Source of the DNA: Chlorobiaceae bacterium
GTDB lineage: Bacteria; Bacteroidota; Chlorobiia; Chlorobiales; Chlorobiaceae
NCBI GenBank assembly: GCA_013334965.1
Contig: JAAXWO010000007.1
Span: 1-64,000 of the forward strand
Direction of reading: 5' to 3'
Length of the DNA stretch: 64,000 bases
The position numbers were made by a program, and so were the translations under genes. Each line of letters opens with the position of its first letter. The stretch's first letter is position 1. Below the pieces are notes generated by a model that was given only the letters and a program-made list of their open reading frames with translations, was not told the origin of the DNA and did not search any database. Shown here piece by piece: positions 19,793-30,782 of this stretch.

Positions 19793-20188
19793 TTAATAAA
19801 TACGGAACAGTACCTCACCGCCGACGTTCTGGGCACGTGCCTCTTTGTCGGTCAGGATGCCTTTCGACGTGGAAAGGATGAACAATCCCAATCCGCCAAG
19901 GTATCTTTTGATATCCTTGCCGTCGTAAACCCTGCGGCCAGGTTTGCTGACCCTGGTGATCTCCTTGATGGCGTGCTGTCCGTCAGCAGTATACTTCAGT
20001 TCAACGCGGATAAAAGGGAACTGCTCGGAGGTAATCACCGTGAAGTTCTTGATGTATCCCTTCTCGAGAAGCAGTGTGGAGATATTCTCCCTGAGCCTTG
20101 AATAAGGAATATCGGTCGTCTTGTTTTTGGCACTCCCGGCGTTTCTGATCCGGGTAATGAAATCGGCTATGGAATCCGTTACAGGCAT
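19793..20188 (-). CDS. rpsH: 30S ribosomal protein S8
   Basis: A 131-residue 16S rRNA-binding protein. The N-terminus [18 protein letters not shown] and the C-terminal signature [20 protein letters not shown] are characteristic. In E. coli S8 represses the spc operon by binding near rplX/rplE; whether that applies here cannot be seen directly. Confidence 0.97.
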   Translation of the reverse strand: MPVTDSIADFITRIRNAGSAKNKTTDIPYSRLRENISTLLLEKGYIKNFTVITSEQFPFIRVELKYTADGQHAIKEITRVSKPGRRVYDGKDIKRYLGGLGLFILSTSKGILTDKEARAQNVGGEVLFRIY

Positions 20189-20251
20189 GGCTAACAGTTG
20201 GTTACATTCGTAAATGAACAGACATCTTTCTATCGTTCCGTGACGACGCTC

Positions 20252-20521
20252 TTACCAGCTCGCTTTCCTGACACCAGGAAGCTTGCCTTCGAGGGCCAGT
20301 TTACGGAACATGTGACGGCAGAGGCCGTACTTCGCATAGTTGCCCCGGCCACGGCCAGTCAGTACACAACGACTGCGAACCCTGGTGGCTGAACTGTCTC
20401 TCGGAAGCTGGGCTAATGCCTGGTAGTCGCCTGCGGCTTTCAGCTCTTCCCTCTTTGCCGCATATTTTTCGACAAGCTTCTTCCTTTTTTCATTTCGTGC
20501 AATGATGCTTTTCCTGGCCAT
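20252..20521 (-). CDS. rpsN: 30S ribosomal protein S14, zinc-free form
   Basis: An 89-residue S14 of the long, C-minus type: the zinc ribbon cysteines of the short type are absent and the middle region [20 protein letters not shown] is present. The end [20 protein letters not shown] is the family signature. It lies between rplE and rpsH. Confidence 0.96.
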   Translation of the reverse strand: MARKSIIARNEKRKKLVEKYAAKREELKAAGDYQALAQLPRDSSATRVRSRCVLTGRGRGNYAKYGLCRHMFRKLALEGKLPGVRKASW

Positions 20522-20540
20522 CTTGGTTCAGTGCTAAATA

Positions 20541-21131
20541 TTATGAGTTCTTCTTTTTGAAGGGCATGCCGAGCAGCGTCAGAAGCTCGAAAGCCTCCTC
20601 GTCTGTTTTTGCAGAGGTGACGAAGCTTATATCCATACCGTTGATTCTCGGCACTTTGTCAATGTCGATTTCCGGGAAGATGATCTGCTCGCGGATACCT
20701 GCGTTATAGTTGCCGCGTCCGTCAAAGCTGGTGTCGCTCAGACCGCGGAAATCGCGGATCCTCGGAACAGCTACGGAAACGAAACGATCCATGAATTCAT
20801 ACATGATCCTGCTGCGAAGGGTTACGCGGCAACCGATTGCCTGACCCTCACGAAGCTTGAAGTTCGAAACTGCTTTCTTGGCCTTGCGGATCTGCGGCTT
20901 CTGACCTGTGATCTGGCCGAGCTCCTGCATTGCGGTTTCGAGGAGTTTTGGTTCCTGTGCTGCTTCACCGACGCCAATGTTCACCGAGATCTTCTCGAGG
21001 CGGGGAACCATCATCACATTCTTGTATTTGAAGCGCTCCATCAGTTTCGGGACTACATTTTCCCTATAGTGGACTTCAAGGCGAGCAGGCATTGCGGGCT
21101 CCTGCTGAACATTCTCGTTTTTTTTGGACAT
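20541..21131 (-). CDS. rplE: 50S ribosomal protein L5
   Basis: Central protuberance protein that binds 5S rRNA and contacts the P-site tRNA and S13. The signature [20 protein letters not shown], the block [17 protein letters not shown] and [18 protein letters not shown] are present. The 196-residue length includes a short N-terminal extension with [18 protein letters not shown] compared with E. coli (179). Confidence 0.97.
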   Translation of the reverse strand: MSKKNENVQQEPAMPARLEVHYRENVVPKLMERFKYKNVMMVPRLEKISVNIGVGEAAQEPKLLETAMQELGQITGQKPQIRKAKKAVSNFKLREGQAIGCRVTLRSRIMYEFMDRFVSVAVPRIRDFRGLSDTSFDGRGNYNAGIREQIIFPEIDIDKVPRINGMDISFVTSAKTDEEAFELLTLLGMPFKKKNS

Positions 21132-21188
21132 CTCTCTTTTTTCTTTTTACAGGGAGGTCTTGGTCACCCTGCCATTAACAAATCGTTG

Positions 21189-21431
21189 TCAGCTCTTTTT
21201 CACGTTGGAAGCGTGGATCGGGAATTCGCGCTCGATGATCGAACCCTGCGGAGTTGCCTGGGTAGGACGCATGTGGCGCTTCCTGATGTTCACACCTTCG
21301 ACGATGACGCGACCCTTCTGGGGATAGACTTTCAGGACTTTGCCTGATTTGCCCTTATCGTTGCCGCTGATAACGACAACTTCATCATTTTTCCTGACGT
21401 GGAGCTTTATCTTTTTAATGCCTGTTTTCAT
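21189..21431 (-). CDS. rplX: 50S ribosomal protein L24
   Basis: An 80-residue assembly-initiator protein with the KOW motif [20 protein letters not shown] and the following [20 protein letters not shown]. It is shorter than E. coli L24 (104), as in other Chlorobi/Bacteroidetes. It starts 32 bases after the 3' end of the tRNA-Gly gene, so it depends on read-through from upstream or on release of the tRNA by processing. Confidence 0.96.
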   Translation of the reverse strand: MKTGIKKIKLHVRKNDEVVVISGNDKGKSGKVLKVYPQKGRVIVEGVNIRKRHMRPTQATPQGSIIEREFPIHASNVKKS

Positions 21432-21463
21432 GGTTGACCTGTATGATGTTATTCATTTACCAG

Positions 21464-21536
21464 AGCGGGAGACGGGACTCGAACCCGCGACCAACAGCTT
21501 GGAAGGCTGTGACTCTACCAGCTGAGTTACTCCCGC
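21464..21536 (-). tRNA. tRNA-Gly (anticodon UCC)
   Basis: 73 bases on the minus strand fold into a complete cloverleaf. The acceptor GCGGGAG pairs with CTCCCGC, the D stem ACTC/GAGT encloses AGCTGGTA, the anticodon stem ACAGC/GCTGT encloses the loop CTTCCAA with anticodon TCC at 21501-21503, and the T stem GCGGG/CCCGT encloses TTCGAGT. The discriminator is U, as expected for bacterial tRNA-Gly; CCA is not encoded. Its 5' end is 11 bases after the rplN stop and its 3' end is 32 bases before rplX, in the same orientation, so it is embedded in the ribosomal-protein operon. Confidence 0.96.
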
Positions 21537-21547
21537 TTTTCAGCTCC

Positions 21548-21916
21548 TCAGAGTACCTCAGGAGCCAGAGAAACGATCTTCATATATTTTCTGTCGCGAA
21601 GCTCACGTGCAACCGGGCCGAAAATACGCGTACCCCTCGGCTCACCCTGAGCGTTCAGCAGAACAACAGCATTTTCGTCGAACCTGATATAGGAACCGTC
21701 TTTTCTTTTCTGTTCCTTGACGCACCTGACGACTACAGCCTTGCAGACATCTTTCTTTTTCACGATGCCGCCAGGAACCGCTGCCTTGACCGACACCATG
21801 ATCTGGTCTCCGATCGCAGCATAACGCCTTCCGGTACCACCGAAGACATGAATACACCGAACTTTCTTTGCTCCGCTGTTATCGGCAACAACCAGATTAG
21901 TCTCTTTCTGGATCAT
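21548..21916 (-). CDS. rplN: 50S ribosomal protein L14
   Basis: A 122-residue protein starting [20 protein letters not shown] with the signature [20 protein letters not shown] and the end [19 protein letters not shown]. It is followed in the same transcript by the tRNA-Gly gene instead of directly by rplX. Confidence 0.97.
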   Translation of the reverse strand: MIQKETNLVVADNSGAKKVRCIHVFGGTGRRYAAIGDQIMVSVKAAVPGGIVKKKDVCKAVVVRCVKEQKRKDGSYIRFDENAVVLLNAQGEPRGTRIFGPVARELRDRKYMKIVSLAPEVL

Positions 21917-21951
21917 CCTGCATTAACCCCTGTTAAGTGATAGTAAACCCT

Positions 21952-22251
21952 TTACTTGGCTTTCTCGACGATTTCGACAAGCCTGCAGCTTTTTTTCTTG
22001 CTGAGGGGCCTGCATTCGGTAACGCGTACCACATCGCCTACGCCTGCTTCGTTATTTTCATCGTGAACCATAAGGCGGGTCGTCTTCTTGAAATACTTCT
22101 TATAGACGGGATGCTGAACCCTGCGCTCGACGGTAACGATGATGCCTTTATCCATACTGTCGCTTACAACCTTGCCCAACCAGCTCTTCTTTCTGCCTCT
22201 TTCTTCAGCTCCACTTGACATTGCTGCGTTGTCCATTTGTTTTTCTTCCAT
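21952..22251 (-). CDS. rpsQ: 30S ribosomal protein S17
   Basis: OB-fold protein. The core [20 protein letters not shown] and [20 protein letters not shown] matches S17. At 99 residues it has an N-terminal extension of about 15 residues relative to E. coli (84); internal ATGs before DNAAMSSG exist and could be the true start. Confidence 0.96.
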   Translation of the reverse strand: MEEKQMDNAAMSSGAEERGRKKSWLGKVVSDSMDKGIIVTVERRVQHPVYKKYFKKTTRLMVHDENNEAGVGDVVRVTECRPLSKKKSCRLVEIVEKAK

Positions 22252-22289
22252 GTTGATACCGGTTATTGATATGCCTGCCGGACCTAATG

Positions 22290-22496
22290 TCAGGCGTTGC
22301 TGTTTTCCTGCAGCTCAATCTGCCTGATTCTGGTTTTCATCCTCGCGATGTCGCGCTTGGAATTACGGAAAACCATGGGATTCTGCGGCAGTTCGATAGC
22401 CTTGTAAAAGTTGATATCGGCCAGCCTGTTTTCGAGCTCTTCGATCTTCTCGATGAGTTCCTTTTTACCCAGTGCCGCTATTTCATGTTTTTTCAT
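22290..22496 (-). CDS. rpmC: 50S ribosomal protein L29
   Basis: A 68-residue two-helix protein: [20 protein letters not shown] and the signature [19 protein letters not shown] use the ATG at 22496 since the upstream extension of the frame overlaps the end of rplP and has no L29 similarity. It lies at the polypeptide exit tunnel in the ribosome. Confidence 0.94.
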   Translation of the reverse strand: MKKHEIAALGKKELIEKIEELENRLADINFYKAIELPQNPMVFRNSKRDIARMKTRIRQIELQENSNA

Positions 22497-22527
22497 AATA
22501 CGCTTTCTCTGACGGTTTGATTGCACT

Positions 22528-22947
22528 TTATCCTTCGTAATCAGGCCTGACAATGAATTTTGTCTTGATCGGCAGCTTCTTTGCCGCCAGCCTGAATGCT
22601 TCAGCGGCGATTTCGCGCGTTACACCGTCAGCCTCGAACATCACACGGCCCGGCTTTACGACGGCAACCCAGAATTCCGGAGAACCTTTACCGGAACCCA
22701 TTCGGGTTTCAGCTGGTTTTTTCGATACCGGTTTGTCAGGGAATATCCTGATCCAGATCTTTCCGTCCCTCTTCATATAGCGGTTCATGGCGATACGAGC
22801 GGCTTCGATCTGGCGGCTGGTGATCCAGGCCGGCTCGAGAGCTTTCAGGCCGAACGATCCGAACGAAACAGCAGTTCCACGTCCTGCGTTCCCTTTCATA
22901 CGACCACGCTGTGTCTTTCTATATTGAACCCTCTTTGGCATTAACAT
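22528..22947 (-). CDS. rplP: 50S ribosomal protein L16
   Basis: A 139-residue protein starting [19 protein letters not shown] with [20 protein letters not shown]-like sequence. The signatures [20 protein letters not shown] and [20 protein letters not shown] are intact. It organises the A-site region of 23S rRNA. Order rpsC-rplP-rpmC is standard. Confidence 0.97.
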   Translation of the reverse strand: MLMPKRVQYRKTQRGRMKGNAGRGTAVSFGSFGLKALEPAWITSRQIEAARIAMNRYMKRDGKIWIRIFPDKPVSKKPAETRMGSGKGSPEFWVAVVKPGRVMFEADGVTREIAAEAFRLAAKKLPIKTKFIVRPDYEG

Positions 22948-22991
22948 ACCGGCAACTCCATTCTTTTCAGATTATATGGTACTTGTGACGA

Positions 22992-23759
22992 TCAGGCCTT
23001 CTTGCTGGCTGGACGACGACGGCGCTTTGCACCGCGAGGATCATCACGACGACCCCTTGTCCTTGAATCACCACGACGTTCCTGCATTTTCTTCATTTCG
23101 TCTTCTTCGATAGCATCGAGCCTCTGAATCATGACTTCGCCTTTGTATACCCAGACCTTGATACCGATAGCACCGGCAATGGTGTGAGCGGTCACGCTTG
23201 CATAGTCGACATTGGCACGAATGGTGTGAAGCGGGATCTTTCCTTCCTTGTACTGCTCGGACCTGGCAATTTCAACACCGCCAAGACGACCGGCACAACG
23301 AATCCTGACACCCTCGGCACCAGCCCTCATGGCCTGCTGGATCGCCTGTTTCATCGCCCTTCTGAAAGAAACGCGGTTTTCGAGCTGGTAGGCGATGTTT
23401 TCGCCGATCAGCTGCGCCTCGATTTCCGGCTTGATCACTTCGACAACGTCGATCTTGACCTCTTTTCCGGTGATGCGGGTCAGCTCCTGAGACAGGTTGT
23501 TGATCTCTTCACCTTTACGGCCTACGACAGCGCCGGGACGGGCTGCATAGATATTAATCTTGATATGCTTGGTCGTCCTCTCGATGACGATGCGGGCGAT
23601 ACCTGCTTTTTCCCTCTTCAGCCTTGCCTGAACATAATTCCGGATAACCTGATCCTGCTTGATCTTGTCGGCGATAACCGGTCCGTCGTCATACCAGCGG
23701 GAAGTCCAGTCCTTTATGATTCCCAGTCTGAATCCAGTAGGATTTACTTTCTGACCCAA
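22992..23759 (-). CDS. rpsC: 30S ribosomal protein S3
   Basis: A 255-residue protein at the mRNA entry site. It shows [20 protein letters not shown], a type II KH domain with [18 protein letters not shown], and the C-terminal signature [21 protein letters not shown] basic Arg-rich tail ([20 protein letters not shown]) extends beyond the E. coli protein. Confidence 0.97.
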   Translation of the reverse strand: MGQKVNPTGFRLGIIKDWTSRWYDDGPVIADKIKQDQVIRNYVQARLKREKAGIARIVIERTTKHIKINIYAARPGAVVGRKGEEINNLSQELTRITGKEVKIDVVEVIKPEIEAQLIGENIAYQLENRVSFRRAMKQAIQQAMRAGAEGVRIRCAGRLGGVEIARSEQYKEGKIPLHTIRANVDYASVTAHTIAGAIGIKVWVYKGEVMIQRLDAIEEDEMKKMQERRGDSRTRGRRDDPRGAKRRRRPASKKA

Positions 23760-23769
23760 TGCTATCTCC

Positions 23770-24135
23770 TTAGTTTGATTTGGTTACCGGTTTTTTCGCC
23801 TTGTCCACGATAATGGTAAGGTGATTAGACCGTTTGCGGATCCTGTATGCGCGTCCCATCGGTGCCGGCATCAGCCTCTTGAGCGAAGGACCTTCGTCAA
23901 CGAAAATCTCTTTAACGATAAGTTCGTTGTCGTTAACCCTTTCTTCAGGATTAAGCTGGGTGTAGTTTGCCACCGCCGACTTGAGCGTAACCATCATGTT
24001 GCGGGCAGCGCTCTTCGTGGAGTTGAGCAGGATGGCTTTCGCCTGGTCTACCTGCTTGCCACGAACAAGGCCGGCAACGAGCCGCATCTTCCTGGGCGAC
24101 GTCGGGGTATGCCGTAAAATTGCTTTAGCTTGCAT
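23770..24135 (-). CDS. rplV: 50S ribosomal protein L22
   Basis: A 121-residue tunnel-lining protein. It starts [20 protein letters not shown] and carries [20 protein letters not shown] and the C-terminal signature [20 protein letters not shown], which forms the hairpin reaching into the exit tunnel. Confidence 0.97.
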   Translation of the reverse strand: MQAKAILRHTPTSPRKMRLVAGLVRGKQVDQAKAILLNSTKSAARNMMVTLKSAVANYTQLNPEERVNDNELIVKEIFVDEGPSLKRLMPAPMGRAYRIRKRSNHLTIIVDKAKKPVTKSN

Positions 24136-24165
24136 AATATGTCTTACGTTTCCGCGTTATTCAGT

Positions 24166-24462
24166 TTATTTTTTCCTTGGTGCCGAGCCGCCCTTTTCAG
24201 CCTTGCTGCCCGCATGGCCGCGAAATGTTCTGGTCGGGGCAAATTCACCGAACTTGTGACCAACCATGTTTTCGCTGACGTAAACCGGGACGTGCGTCTT
24301 GCCGTTATGAACTGCTACTGTATGACCAACGAAATCAGGAGAAATCATCGAGGTTCTCGACCAGGTCTTTATCACCTTCTTTTCACCTTTGCTGTTCATG
24401 TCAAGGATCCGCTTTTCCAGCTTGTATTCGATGAACGGGCCCTTTTTCAGTGATCTTGGCAT
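24166..24462 (-). CDS. rpsS: 30S ribosomal protein S19
   Basis: A 98-residue head protein: [38 protein letters not shown] and the signature [20 protein letters not shown]. Located between rplB and rplV. Confidence 0.97.
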   Translation of the reverse strand: MPRSLKKGPFIEYKLEKRILDMNSKGEKKVIKTWSRTSMISPDFVGHTVAVHNGKTHVPVYVSENMVGHKFGEFAPTRTFRGHAGSKAEKGGSAPRKK

Positions 24463-24494
24463 AATACTCTCTGCTTGTTGTTAGTTACCAGATG

Positions 24495-25334
24495 TTACTT
24501 GGCGTTTCTGCCGCGGACGATCAGTTTCGTCGAGGCTTTTTTCTTGTTCCTGGTCTTCAAGCCTTTAGCAAGCTGGCCCCAAGGAGACTTCGGATGCTTT
24601 CTGCCGCCACCGGACTTCGACTTACCTTCACCACCACCCATCGGATGGTCGACCGGGTTCATTGCCATACCACGGGTCTGGGGACGGATACCAAGCCAGC
24701 GGCTTCTTCCTGCCTTGCCCAGGCTGATGTTTTCATGCTCTGCGTTGCCGATAACACCGATTGTTGCACGGCACTCGACACGGACTTTCCTGATTTCGCC
24801 TGACGGCATCTTCAGGGTAGCGTAGTTTCCTTCACGAGCGGCAAGCACTGCGTATGCACCGGCAGATCTGGCCATCTGGCCACCCTTTCCGGCCTTTAAT
24901 TCTATATTGTGAACATCGGTACCGATAGGGATGTTCTTCAGGGGCATGGTATTGCCTACCTTGATGTCAACCTTGTCGCCGCTTTCGATGCGGTCGCCGA
25001 CCTTCACGCCTTTTGGAGCGAGAATATAACGTTTTTCTCCGTCAACATAATTAAGAAGTGCAATCCTGGCTGAACGGTTCGGGTCATATTCGATCGCAGC
25101 TACTGTCGCAGGTACGTTATCCTTGTTGCGCTTGAAATCTATGATCCTGTAGAACCTCTTGTGGCCGCCGCCCATATGACGTGAAGTCACACGGCCGTTG
25201 CTGTTGCGTCCGCCGGTTCTTTTGATCGGCACAAGAAGACTTTTTTCGGGCTCACTCTTGGTGATCTCGTCGAAACTTGCATATGACGCGAACCTTGTGC
25301 CCGGGGTAACCGGAGCTAATTTCCTGATTGCCAT
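24495..25334 (-). CDS. rplB: 50S ribosomal protein L2
   Basis: A 279-residue protein needed for subunit association and peptidyl transfer. It shows [20 protein letters not shown], the OB/SH3 core and the signature [20 protein letters not shown] containing the conserved histidine near the peptidyl-transferase centre. The end [19 protein letters not shown] is typical. Confidence 0.98.
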   Translation of the reverse strand: MAIRKLAPVTPGTRFASYASFDEITKSEPEKSLLVPIKRTGGRNSNGRVTSRHMGGGHKRFYRIIDFKRNKDNVPATVAAIEYDPNRSARIALLNYVDGEKRYILAPKGVKVGDRIESGDKVDIKVGNTMPLKNIPIGTDVHNIELKAGKGGQMARSAGAYAVLAAREGNYATLKMPSGEIRKVRVECRATIGVIGNAEHENISLGKAGRSRWLGIRPQTRGMAMNPVDHPMGGGEGKSKSGGGRKHPKSPWGQLAKGLKTRNKKKASTKLIVRGRNAK

Positions 25335-25357
25335 CGTAATGTTTTATCTATCCGTTT

Positions 25358-25675
25358 TTAATCCTTTTTCTCGCTCTTTTCGGTCGAACCGGCATAGTAG
25401 TCGATTGCCTGTCCGTCGCCGAGGGTAACTATCGCCTTTTTCCAGTCACTGGATTTTCCAGCGATCAGTCCCTTCCTGGTGTACTGTCTTTTGAACTTAC
25501 CGAAGCAGTTAACTGTACGGATAGAGATAACATCTACGCCGAACTTCTGCTCAACAGCCTTCTTGATATCGTTTTTATCTGCGTCTGGCTTGACCTGGAA
25601 CACATACTGGCCTTTCTGCTCGGTAAGCTTGGTGCTCTTTTCAGTCAGCCACGGCCGCAACAACGGGTTTTTCAT
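25358..25675 (-). CDS. rplW: 50S ribosomal protein L23
   Basis: A 105-residue protein at the tunnel exit that docks trigger factor and [23 protein letters not shown] and [20 protein letters not shown] match the family. The acidic/basic tail TEKSEKKD is non-conserved. Confidence 0.95.
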   Translation of the reverse strand: MKNPLLRPWLTEKSTKLTEQKGQYVFQVKPDADKNDIKKAVEQKFGVDVISIRTVNCFGKFKRQYTRKGLIAGKSSDWKKAIVTLGDGQAIDYYAGSTEKSEKKD

Positions 25676-25708
25676 TGCAATCTTCTCCTTTTTACTGGCA
25701 AACGGTAA

Positions 25709-26335
25709 TTACCCTAATGTTTCTTCTATTTTCTGCAGGGCGGCTTTCTGGAAAACCACGGCCTGGCTGTTGAGGATGTCATAGGTCGATGCCTGGTCGG
25801 CAACCTTGACGTTAAGCCTCGCTATATTTCTTCCTGATGTGCTGACGATCGAATCGTAGAAAGGCATCAGCATCAGGGTCTTCTTTTCGGCAAGTCCGAG
25901 ATTTTTGAGCATGCTTGCTACCGGCTTGGTCTTGATCGTTTCGAGTGTGAAATCCTCGACTACGATGATCTGACCGGCTGCTGCCTTTGCGCTCAGTGCG
26001 GAACGGCGGGCAAGCTGCTTGACTTTCTTGTTTACCTTCTGCTCGTAAGAACGGGGCACTGGTCCGAAAATCGTACCGCCACCGACCATCGTGCCTGAAC
26101 GGGTAGAACCCTGACGAGCGTTACCGGTTCCTTTCTGGCGTAACGGCTTCCTGCCGCCACCCCTGACTTCGGCGCGCGTCTTTGCCTTGTGTGTGCCCTG
26201 CCTGCGGTTTGCAAGAATGGCCTTCACGTCAAGGTACATCGCGTGCTCAGAAACCTCTATCGCAAAAATATCATCGTTCAGCGTCACCACTTCACCGGTT
26301 TCTGCGCCTGTTATATTGAGTACTTTTAATTCCAT
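25709..26335 (-). CDS. rplD: 50S ribosomal protein L4
   Basis: A 208-residue protein. The extended loop with GGGRKPLRQKGTGNARQGST and MVGGGTIFGPVPRSYEQKVN reaches the exit tunnel. The globular part follows. In E. coli L4 represses the S10 operon; no comparable leader is recognisable above rpsJ here. Confidence 0.97.
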   Translation of the reverse strand: MELKVLNITGAETGEVVTLNDDIFAIEVSEHAMYLDVKAILANRRQGTHKAKTRAEVRGGGRKPLRQKGTGNARQGSTRSGTMVGGGTIFGPVPRSYEQKVNKKVKQLARRSALSAKAAAGQIIVVEDFTLETIKTKPVASMLKNLGLAEKKTLMLMPFYDSIVSTSGRNIARLNVKVADQASTYDILNSQAVVFQKAALQKIEETLG

Positions 26336-26353
26336 AGTTGCTGCACTCGCCGT

Positions 26354-26983
26354 TTACTTTGTTGTTGAAACAATTTTTACATAGGAGTTCTTCGGTCCGG
26401 GCACAGCACCTTTGACGACGATAAGATTCGACTCAGGCATAACCTTGAGAATCTCAAGATTTCTGACCGTCACATTATCTCCACCCATTCTTCCAGCCAT
26501 CCTGGTACCCTTGAAGGTCCTCGACGGGTCTGATGATCCGCCTACCGAACCCGGGGCCCTGAGCCTGTCGGACTGACCATGCGTTCTGGGACCGCCACCG
26601 AAATTGTGACGTTTGACGACACCGGCAAAACCTTTACCCTTGGAGACGCCGAGAACGTTGATCTTGTCGCCTTCCTTGAAGACGTTGACTTCGACCGTAG
26701 CACCCGCCTCAAGCTCCCCTGCAATCAGGCTCTTGCTGAATTCGGCGGTCATGTAGCCTGGCTTTCTGCCAGCCTTCTTGTAGTGACCGGCCATCGGCTT
26801 GGTGACCTTTTTTTCGTCACGTTCGCCAAACCCAAACTGGTAAGCCTCATAGCCGTCTATTTCAGTGCTCTTTACCTGAGTCACATAGCACGGCCCTGCC
26901 TGAATTACTGTGCAGGGAACAGCTTCACGTTTATCATTATATAAACGAGTCATGCCGATCTTTTTCCCGAGAATCGCACCCAT
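26354..26983 (-). CDS. rplC: 50S ribosomal protein L3
   Basis: A 209-residue early-assembly protein. It starts [20 protein letters not shown] and contains the signature [20 protein letters not shown] with [20 protein letters not shown]. The residue region methylated in E. coli (Gln in GxxQ) appears as GQSDR. Confidence 0.97.
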   Translation of the reverse strand: MGAILGKKIGMTRLYNDKREAVPCTVIQAGPCYVTQVKSTEIDGYEAYQFGFGERDEKKVTKPMAGHYKKAGRKPGYMTAEFSKSLIAGELEAGATVEVNVFKEGDKINVLGVSKGKGFAGVVKRHNFGGGPRTHGQSDRLRAPGSVGGSSDPSRTFKGTRMAGRMGGDNVTVRNLEILKVMPESNLIVVKGAVPGPKNSYVKIVSTTK

Positions 26984-27007
26984 ATCCGATTAGCTTTTCT
27001 ATTTACT

Positions 27008-27319
27008 TTAAGACTTAATTTCTACATCAACGCCACTGGGAAGCTCAAGCTTCATCAGCATATCAATCGTCCTGGCCGTCGGGTTGATGATCTCTATCAA
27101 CCTTTTGTGCGATGAAAATGCAAACTGCTCACGAGATTTCTTGTCGACGTGAGGAGAGCGGTTCACCGTGTACACATGCGTTTTCGTGGGTAGCGGAATC
27201 GGGCCAAAAATAATGGCATCCGTTTGCTTAACCACTTCAATAATCTTTAAAGCCCATTTATCAACGAGGCTATGGTCGTAAGACTTGAGCTTAATCCTTA
27301 TCTTTTGCTGAACAGCCAC
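27008..27319 (-). CDS. rpsJ: 30S ribosomal protein S10
   Basis: First gene of the S10 operon, 103 residues. [20 protein letters not shown] and [20 protein letters not shown] with [16 protein letters not shown] are full matches to S10/NusE. It has a second role in transcription antitermination. It begins 29 bases after the tuf terminator's T-run, so a promoter for the S10 operon must lie in or near that terminator or inside tuf. Confidence 0.97.
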   Translation of the reverse strand: MAVQQKIRIKLKSYDHSLVDKWALKIIEVVKQTDAIIFGPIPLPTKTHVYTVNRSPHVDKKSREQFAFSSHKRLIEIINPTARTIDMLMKLELPSGVDVEIKS

Positions 27320-27348
27320 TGGTCTATCCCTGTTTCGATGGTTTCAAT

Positions 27349-27378
27349 AAAAAAGGGGCGAGAGCGTTGCCTCGCCCC
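27349..27378 (-). terminator. Rho-independent terminator between tuf and rpsJ
   Basis: On the minus strand GGGGCGAG (27378-27371) pairs with CTCGCCCC (27362-27355) around an eight-base loop and is followed by TTTTTT. It separates the str operon from the S10 operon and should end most str transcripts after tuf. Confidence 0.85.
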
Positions 27379-27396
27379 GGGATGACAATCAACCGA

Positions 27397-28578
27397 TTAA
27401 TCGATGATCTTGGTTACCGATCCGGCGCCGACCGTACGGCCGCCTTCGCGGATAGCGAACCTGAGGCTCTCTTCCATGGCGATAGGAGCGATCAGCTCGA
27501 CATCGACAGAAAGGTTGTCGCCAGGCATAACCATCTCGACACCTTCCGGAAGCGTCACAGAACCGGTCACGTCAGTGGTCCTGAAATAGAACTGCGGACG
27601 ATAGCCGTTGAAGAACGGGGTATGACGACCGCCCTCTTCCTTCTTCAGGATGTAGACTTCAGCCTTGAACTTGGTGTGCGGCTTGATGGAACCGGGCTTG
27701 GCGATAACCATGCCACGATCGAGTTCCGTCTTGTCAACACCCCTCAGGAGCAGACCTGCGTTGTCACCGGCCTGGCCTTCATCGAGGAGCTTGTTGAACA
27801 TTTCGATACCGGTAACAACCGATTTACGGGTGTCCTTCAGACCGACGATTTCGACTTCCTCACCAACCTTGATGTGACCCCTCTCGATCCTGCCGGTACC
27901 GACGGTACCACGACCTGAGATGGAGAACACGTCTTCGACCGGCATCAGGAACGGCTTGTCGACGTCGCGGACAGGCTGCGGAATGTAGCTGTCAACGGCA
28001 TCCATGAGTTCCATGATCGCTTTCTCGCCTTCCGGATCGCCATCGAGCGCTTTCAGTGCGGAGCCTTTGATGATCGGAATATCGTCGCCAGGGAAACCGT
28101 ACTCGGTGAGGAGCTCACGGAGTTCCATTTCGACCAGCTCAAGCAGTTCCGGATCAGCGATGTCAACCTTGTTCAGGAAGACGACGAGAGCAGGAACGTT
28201 AACCTGACGGGCAAGCAGGATGTGCTCACGGGTCTGGGGCATAGGACCGTCGGTACCGGCAACGACGAGGATAGCGCCGTCCATCTGGGCAGCACCGGTG
28301 ATCATGTTCTTGATGTAGTCAGCGTGGCCGGGGCAGTCGATGTGCGCATAGTGGCGCGCTTTCGTCTGGTACTCGACGTGTGCTGTAGAGATGGTAATAC
28401 CGCGCTCCCTTTCTTCCGGAGCCTTGTCGATATCGCCGAATTCACGGAAAGCGGCCATGCCCTGCTTTGCGAGTACGCTGGTGATTGCAGCGGTAAGGGT
28501 GGTTTTGCCGTGGTCAACGTGACCGATAGTACCAATATTTACGTGGGGTTTGTCCCTCTTGTATGACTCTTTAGCCAT
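27397..28578 (-). CDS. tuf: Elongation factor Tu
   Basis: GTPase that delivers aminoacyl-tRNA to the ribosome, 393 residues. G1 [10 protein letters not shown]3 DCPGHADY, G4 NKVD and G5 SALKA are visible, as is the effector region [15 protein letters not shown]. It is the only tuf copy in this window and follows fusA by 51 bases. Confidence 0.98.
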   Translation of the reverse strand: MAKESYKRDKPHVNIGTIGHVDHGKTTLTAAITSVLAKQGMAAFREFGDIDKAPEERERGITISTAHVEYQTKARHYAHIDCPGHADYIKNMITGAAQMDGAILVVAGTDGPMPQTREHILLARQVNVPALVVFLNKVDIADPELLELVEMELRELLTEYGFPGDDIPIIKGSALKALDGDPEGEKAIMELMDAVDSYIPQPVRDVDKPFLMPVEDVFSISGRGTVGTGRIERGHIKVGEEVEIVGLKDTRKSVVTGIEMFNKLLDEGQAGDNAGLLLRGVDKTELDRGMVIAKPGSIKPHTKFKAEVYILKKEEGGRHTPFFNGYRPQFYFRTTDVTGSVTLPEGVEMVMPGDNLSVDVELIAPIAMEESLRFAIREGGRTVGAGSVTKIID

Positions 28579-28629
28579 AGCTCTTCTCCCTGTCTGTTAT
28601 CTGTTTAGTGATGCGGTAATTAAAAACTT

Positions 28630-30744
28630 TTATTCAGAATCCTTGCCGACCCTCTTTTCCTGCATGGCTTCAGCAATGCTGCGCGGAACTTCGCGGTAGC
28701 TCTCGAACTCCATCGAGTAGTTGGCGCGACCCTGGGTCATGGAACGCAGGTCGGTCGAATAACCGAACATGGCTGAAAGCGGCACCTTTGCGTTGACAAA
28801 CTGTGCGCCTGCGCGCTGTCCCATACCTTCGATATGTCCGCGGCGACCGGAAAGATCACCCATGACATCGCCCAGATACTCTTCCGGGGTGATGACCTCT
28901 ACCTTCATGATCGGTTCGAGCAGCACTGGATTCGCTTTCTTGGCTGCACCCTTGAAGCCGATGGAGCCGGCGATCTTGAACGCCATTTCCGAAGAGTCGA
29001 CCTCGTGATACTTACCGTCAATAAGGGTAACCTTGATATCCTGCATCGGGAATCCGGCGACAACACCGTCTTTCATCGCGCCCTGAACACCGGCATTGAC
29101 CGCAGGAACATATTCTTTCGGGATAACGCCGCCCTTGATGCCGTCGACGAACTCGTAGCCCTTGCCCTCTTCGAGAGGCTCGACCCTCAGGACGACGAGA
29201 CCGAACTGGCCTTTACCGCCGGACTGACGTACGAACTTGCCTTCGAACTCAACAGTGCCACGAATGGTCTCGCGGTAGGCGACCTGAGGCTGGCCTACGT
29301 TGGCTTCCACCTTGAACTCACGTTTGAGGCGGTCGACCAGAATCTCAAGGTGGAGTTCACCCATACCGGCTATAAGAGTCTGGCCGGTCTCTTCATCAGT
29401 TTTCACCCTGAAGGTCGGATCTTCTTCAGCGAGCTTGGCAAGTGACATGCCGAGCTTGTCTGAATCCGCCTTTGTCTTGGGTTCTACCGCAATCTCGATA
29501 ACAGGTTCAGGGAACACCATTTTCTCGAGAACGATAGGATTGCTTTCGTCGCAGAGCGTATCGCCGGTCCTCACATCCTTGAGACCGACAGCTGCCGCGA
29601 TATCGCCGGTATACACGCAATCTCTCTCTTCGCGTTTGTTGGAGTGCATCTGCAGCACACGGCCGACGCGCTCTTTCTTGCCGGTAACTGAGTTCAGGAC
29701 ATAGCTGCCTGCATTAAGCACACCGGAATATACCCTGAAAAAGGTAAGCTTGCCGACAAACGGGTCAGTCGCAATCTTGAAGGCAAGGGCCGCAAACGGC
29801 TCCTCATCCTTCGGCTGGCGGGTAACCGGCTCTTCAGTCCTGGGGTGATGTCCTTCGACAGCGCCCACATCAACCGGGGAAGCAAGGTAATCGATAACGG
29901 CATCCAGCATGAACTGAACACCCTTGTTCTTGAACGACGAACCGCAGAGAACCGGGATGATCGTAACCAGCAAGGTTGCCTTGCGAAGCACGTTGCGGAT
30001 CTCTTCCTCTGAGATGTCATCACCGTTCAGGTACTTTTCGAGAAGCGTATCGTCGACTTCGGAAACTGCTTCGAGCATATTGATACGCCATGTGCGCGCC
30101 TCATTCTCGAGATCGTGCGGAATGGCTACTTCAGTGTAGGTGCTTCCGTCTTCCTTGTCGTAAATAATACCCTTCATCCTGATCAGGTCGACGAAACCTG
30201 CGAAGATCTCGCCCTGGCCGATCGGAATCTGGATCGGCACCGGGTTTGCGCCGAGACGCTCCCTGATAGCCTTTACCGTATCGAAGAAGTCCGCGCCGAC
30301 GCGGTCCATTTTATTGACGTAGGCAATCCTCGGAACACCGTACTTGTTGGCCTGACGCCAGACAGTCTCGGACTGGGGTTCGACGCCGCCGACTGCGCAG
30401 AACAACGCAACTGCGCCGTCCAGCACCCTCAGTGAGCGCTCCACCTCGACCGTGAAGTCGACGTGACCGGGAGTATCTATAATATTGATCCTATGGTTGA
30501 TGCCGACAAAGTTGCCGAACTTCGGGGTCCAGAAACAGGTGGTCGCAGCCGACGTGATCGTGATGCCGCGCTCCTTCTCCTGCTCCATCCAGTCCATGGT
30601 GGCTCCGCCTTCATGAACCTCACCCATCTTGTGCAGACGACCGGTATAATAGAGAATCCTCTCAGTGGTCGTGGTCTTGCCCGCATCGATGTGGGCCATG
30701 ATCCCGATATTCCTAACTTTATCTAACGCAACCTGCCTTGTCAT
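28630..30744 (-). CDS. fusA: Elongation factor G
   Basis: Translocation GTPase, 704 residues. G1 [15 protein letters not shown], switch [19 protein letters not shown]4 NKMDRVGAD and the domain IV tip region are present, with the C-terminal end [20 protein letters not shown] typical of EF-G. Within the conserved order rpsL-rpsG-fusA-tuf. I see no second EF-G in the window. Confidence 0.98.
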   Translation of the reverse strand: MTRQVALDKVRNIGIMAHIDAGKTTTTERILYYTGRLHKMGEVHEGGATMDWMEQEKERGITITSAATTCFWTPKFGNFVGINHRINIIDTPGHVDFTVEVERSLRVLDGAVALFCAVGGVEPQSETVWRQANKYGVPRIAYVNKMDRVGADFFDTVKAIRERLGANPVPIQIPIGQGEIFAGFVDLIRMKGIIYDKEDGSTYTEVAIPHDLENEARTWRINMLEAVSEVDDTLLEKYLNGDDISEEEIRNVLRKATLLVTIIPVLCGSSFKNKGVQFMLDAVIDYLASPVDVGAVEGHHPRTEEPVTRQPKDEEPFAALAFKIATDPFVGKLTFFRVYSGVLNAGSYVLNSVTGKKERVGRVLQMHSNKREERDCVYTGDIAAAVGLKDVRTGDTLCDESNPIVLEKMVFPEPVIEIAVEPKTKADSDKLGMSLAKLAEEDPTFRVKTDEETGQTLIAGMGELHLEILVDRLKREFKVEANVGQPQVAYRETIRGTVEFEGKFVRQSGGKGQFGLVVLRVEPLEEGKGYEFVDGIKGGVIPKEYVPAVNAGVQGAMKDGVVAGFPMQDIKVTLIDGKYHEVDSSEMAFKIAGSIGFKGAAKKANPVLLEPIMKVEVITPEEYLGDVMGDLSGRRGHIEGMGQRAGAQFVNAKVPLSAMFGYSTDLRSMTQGRANYSMEFESYREVPRSIAEAMQEKRVGKDSE

Positions 30745-30782
30745 AGATCAATCCAATTTTGTAATGATTCGTGCTGACACAC

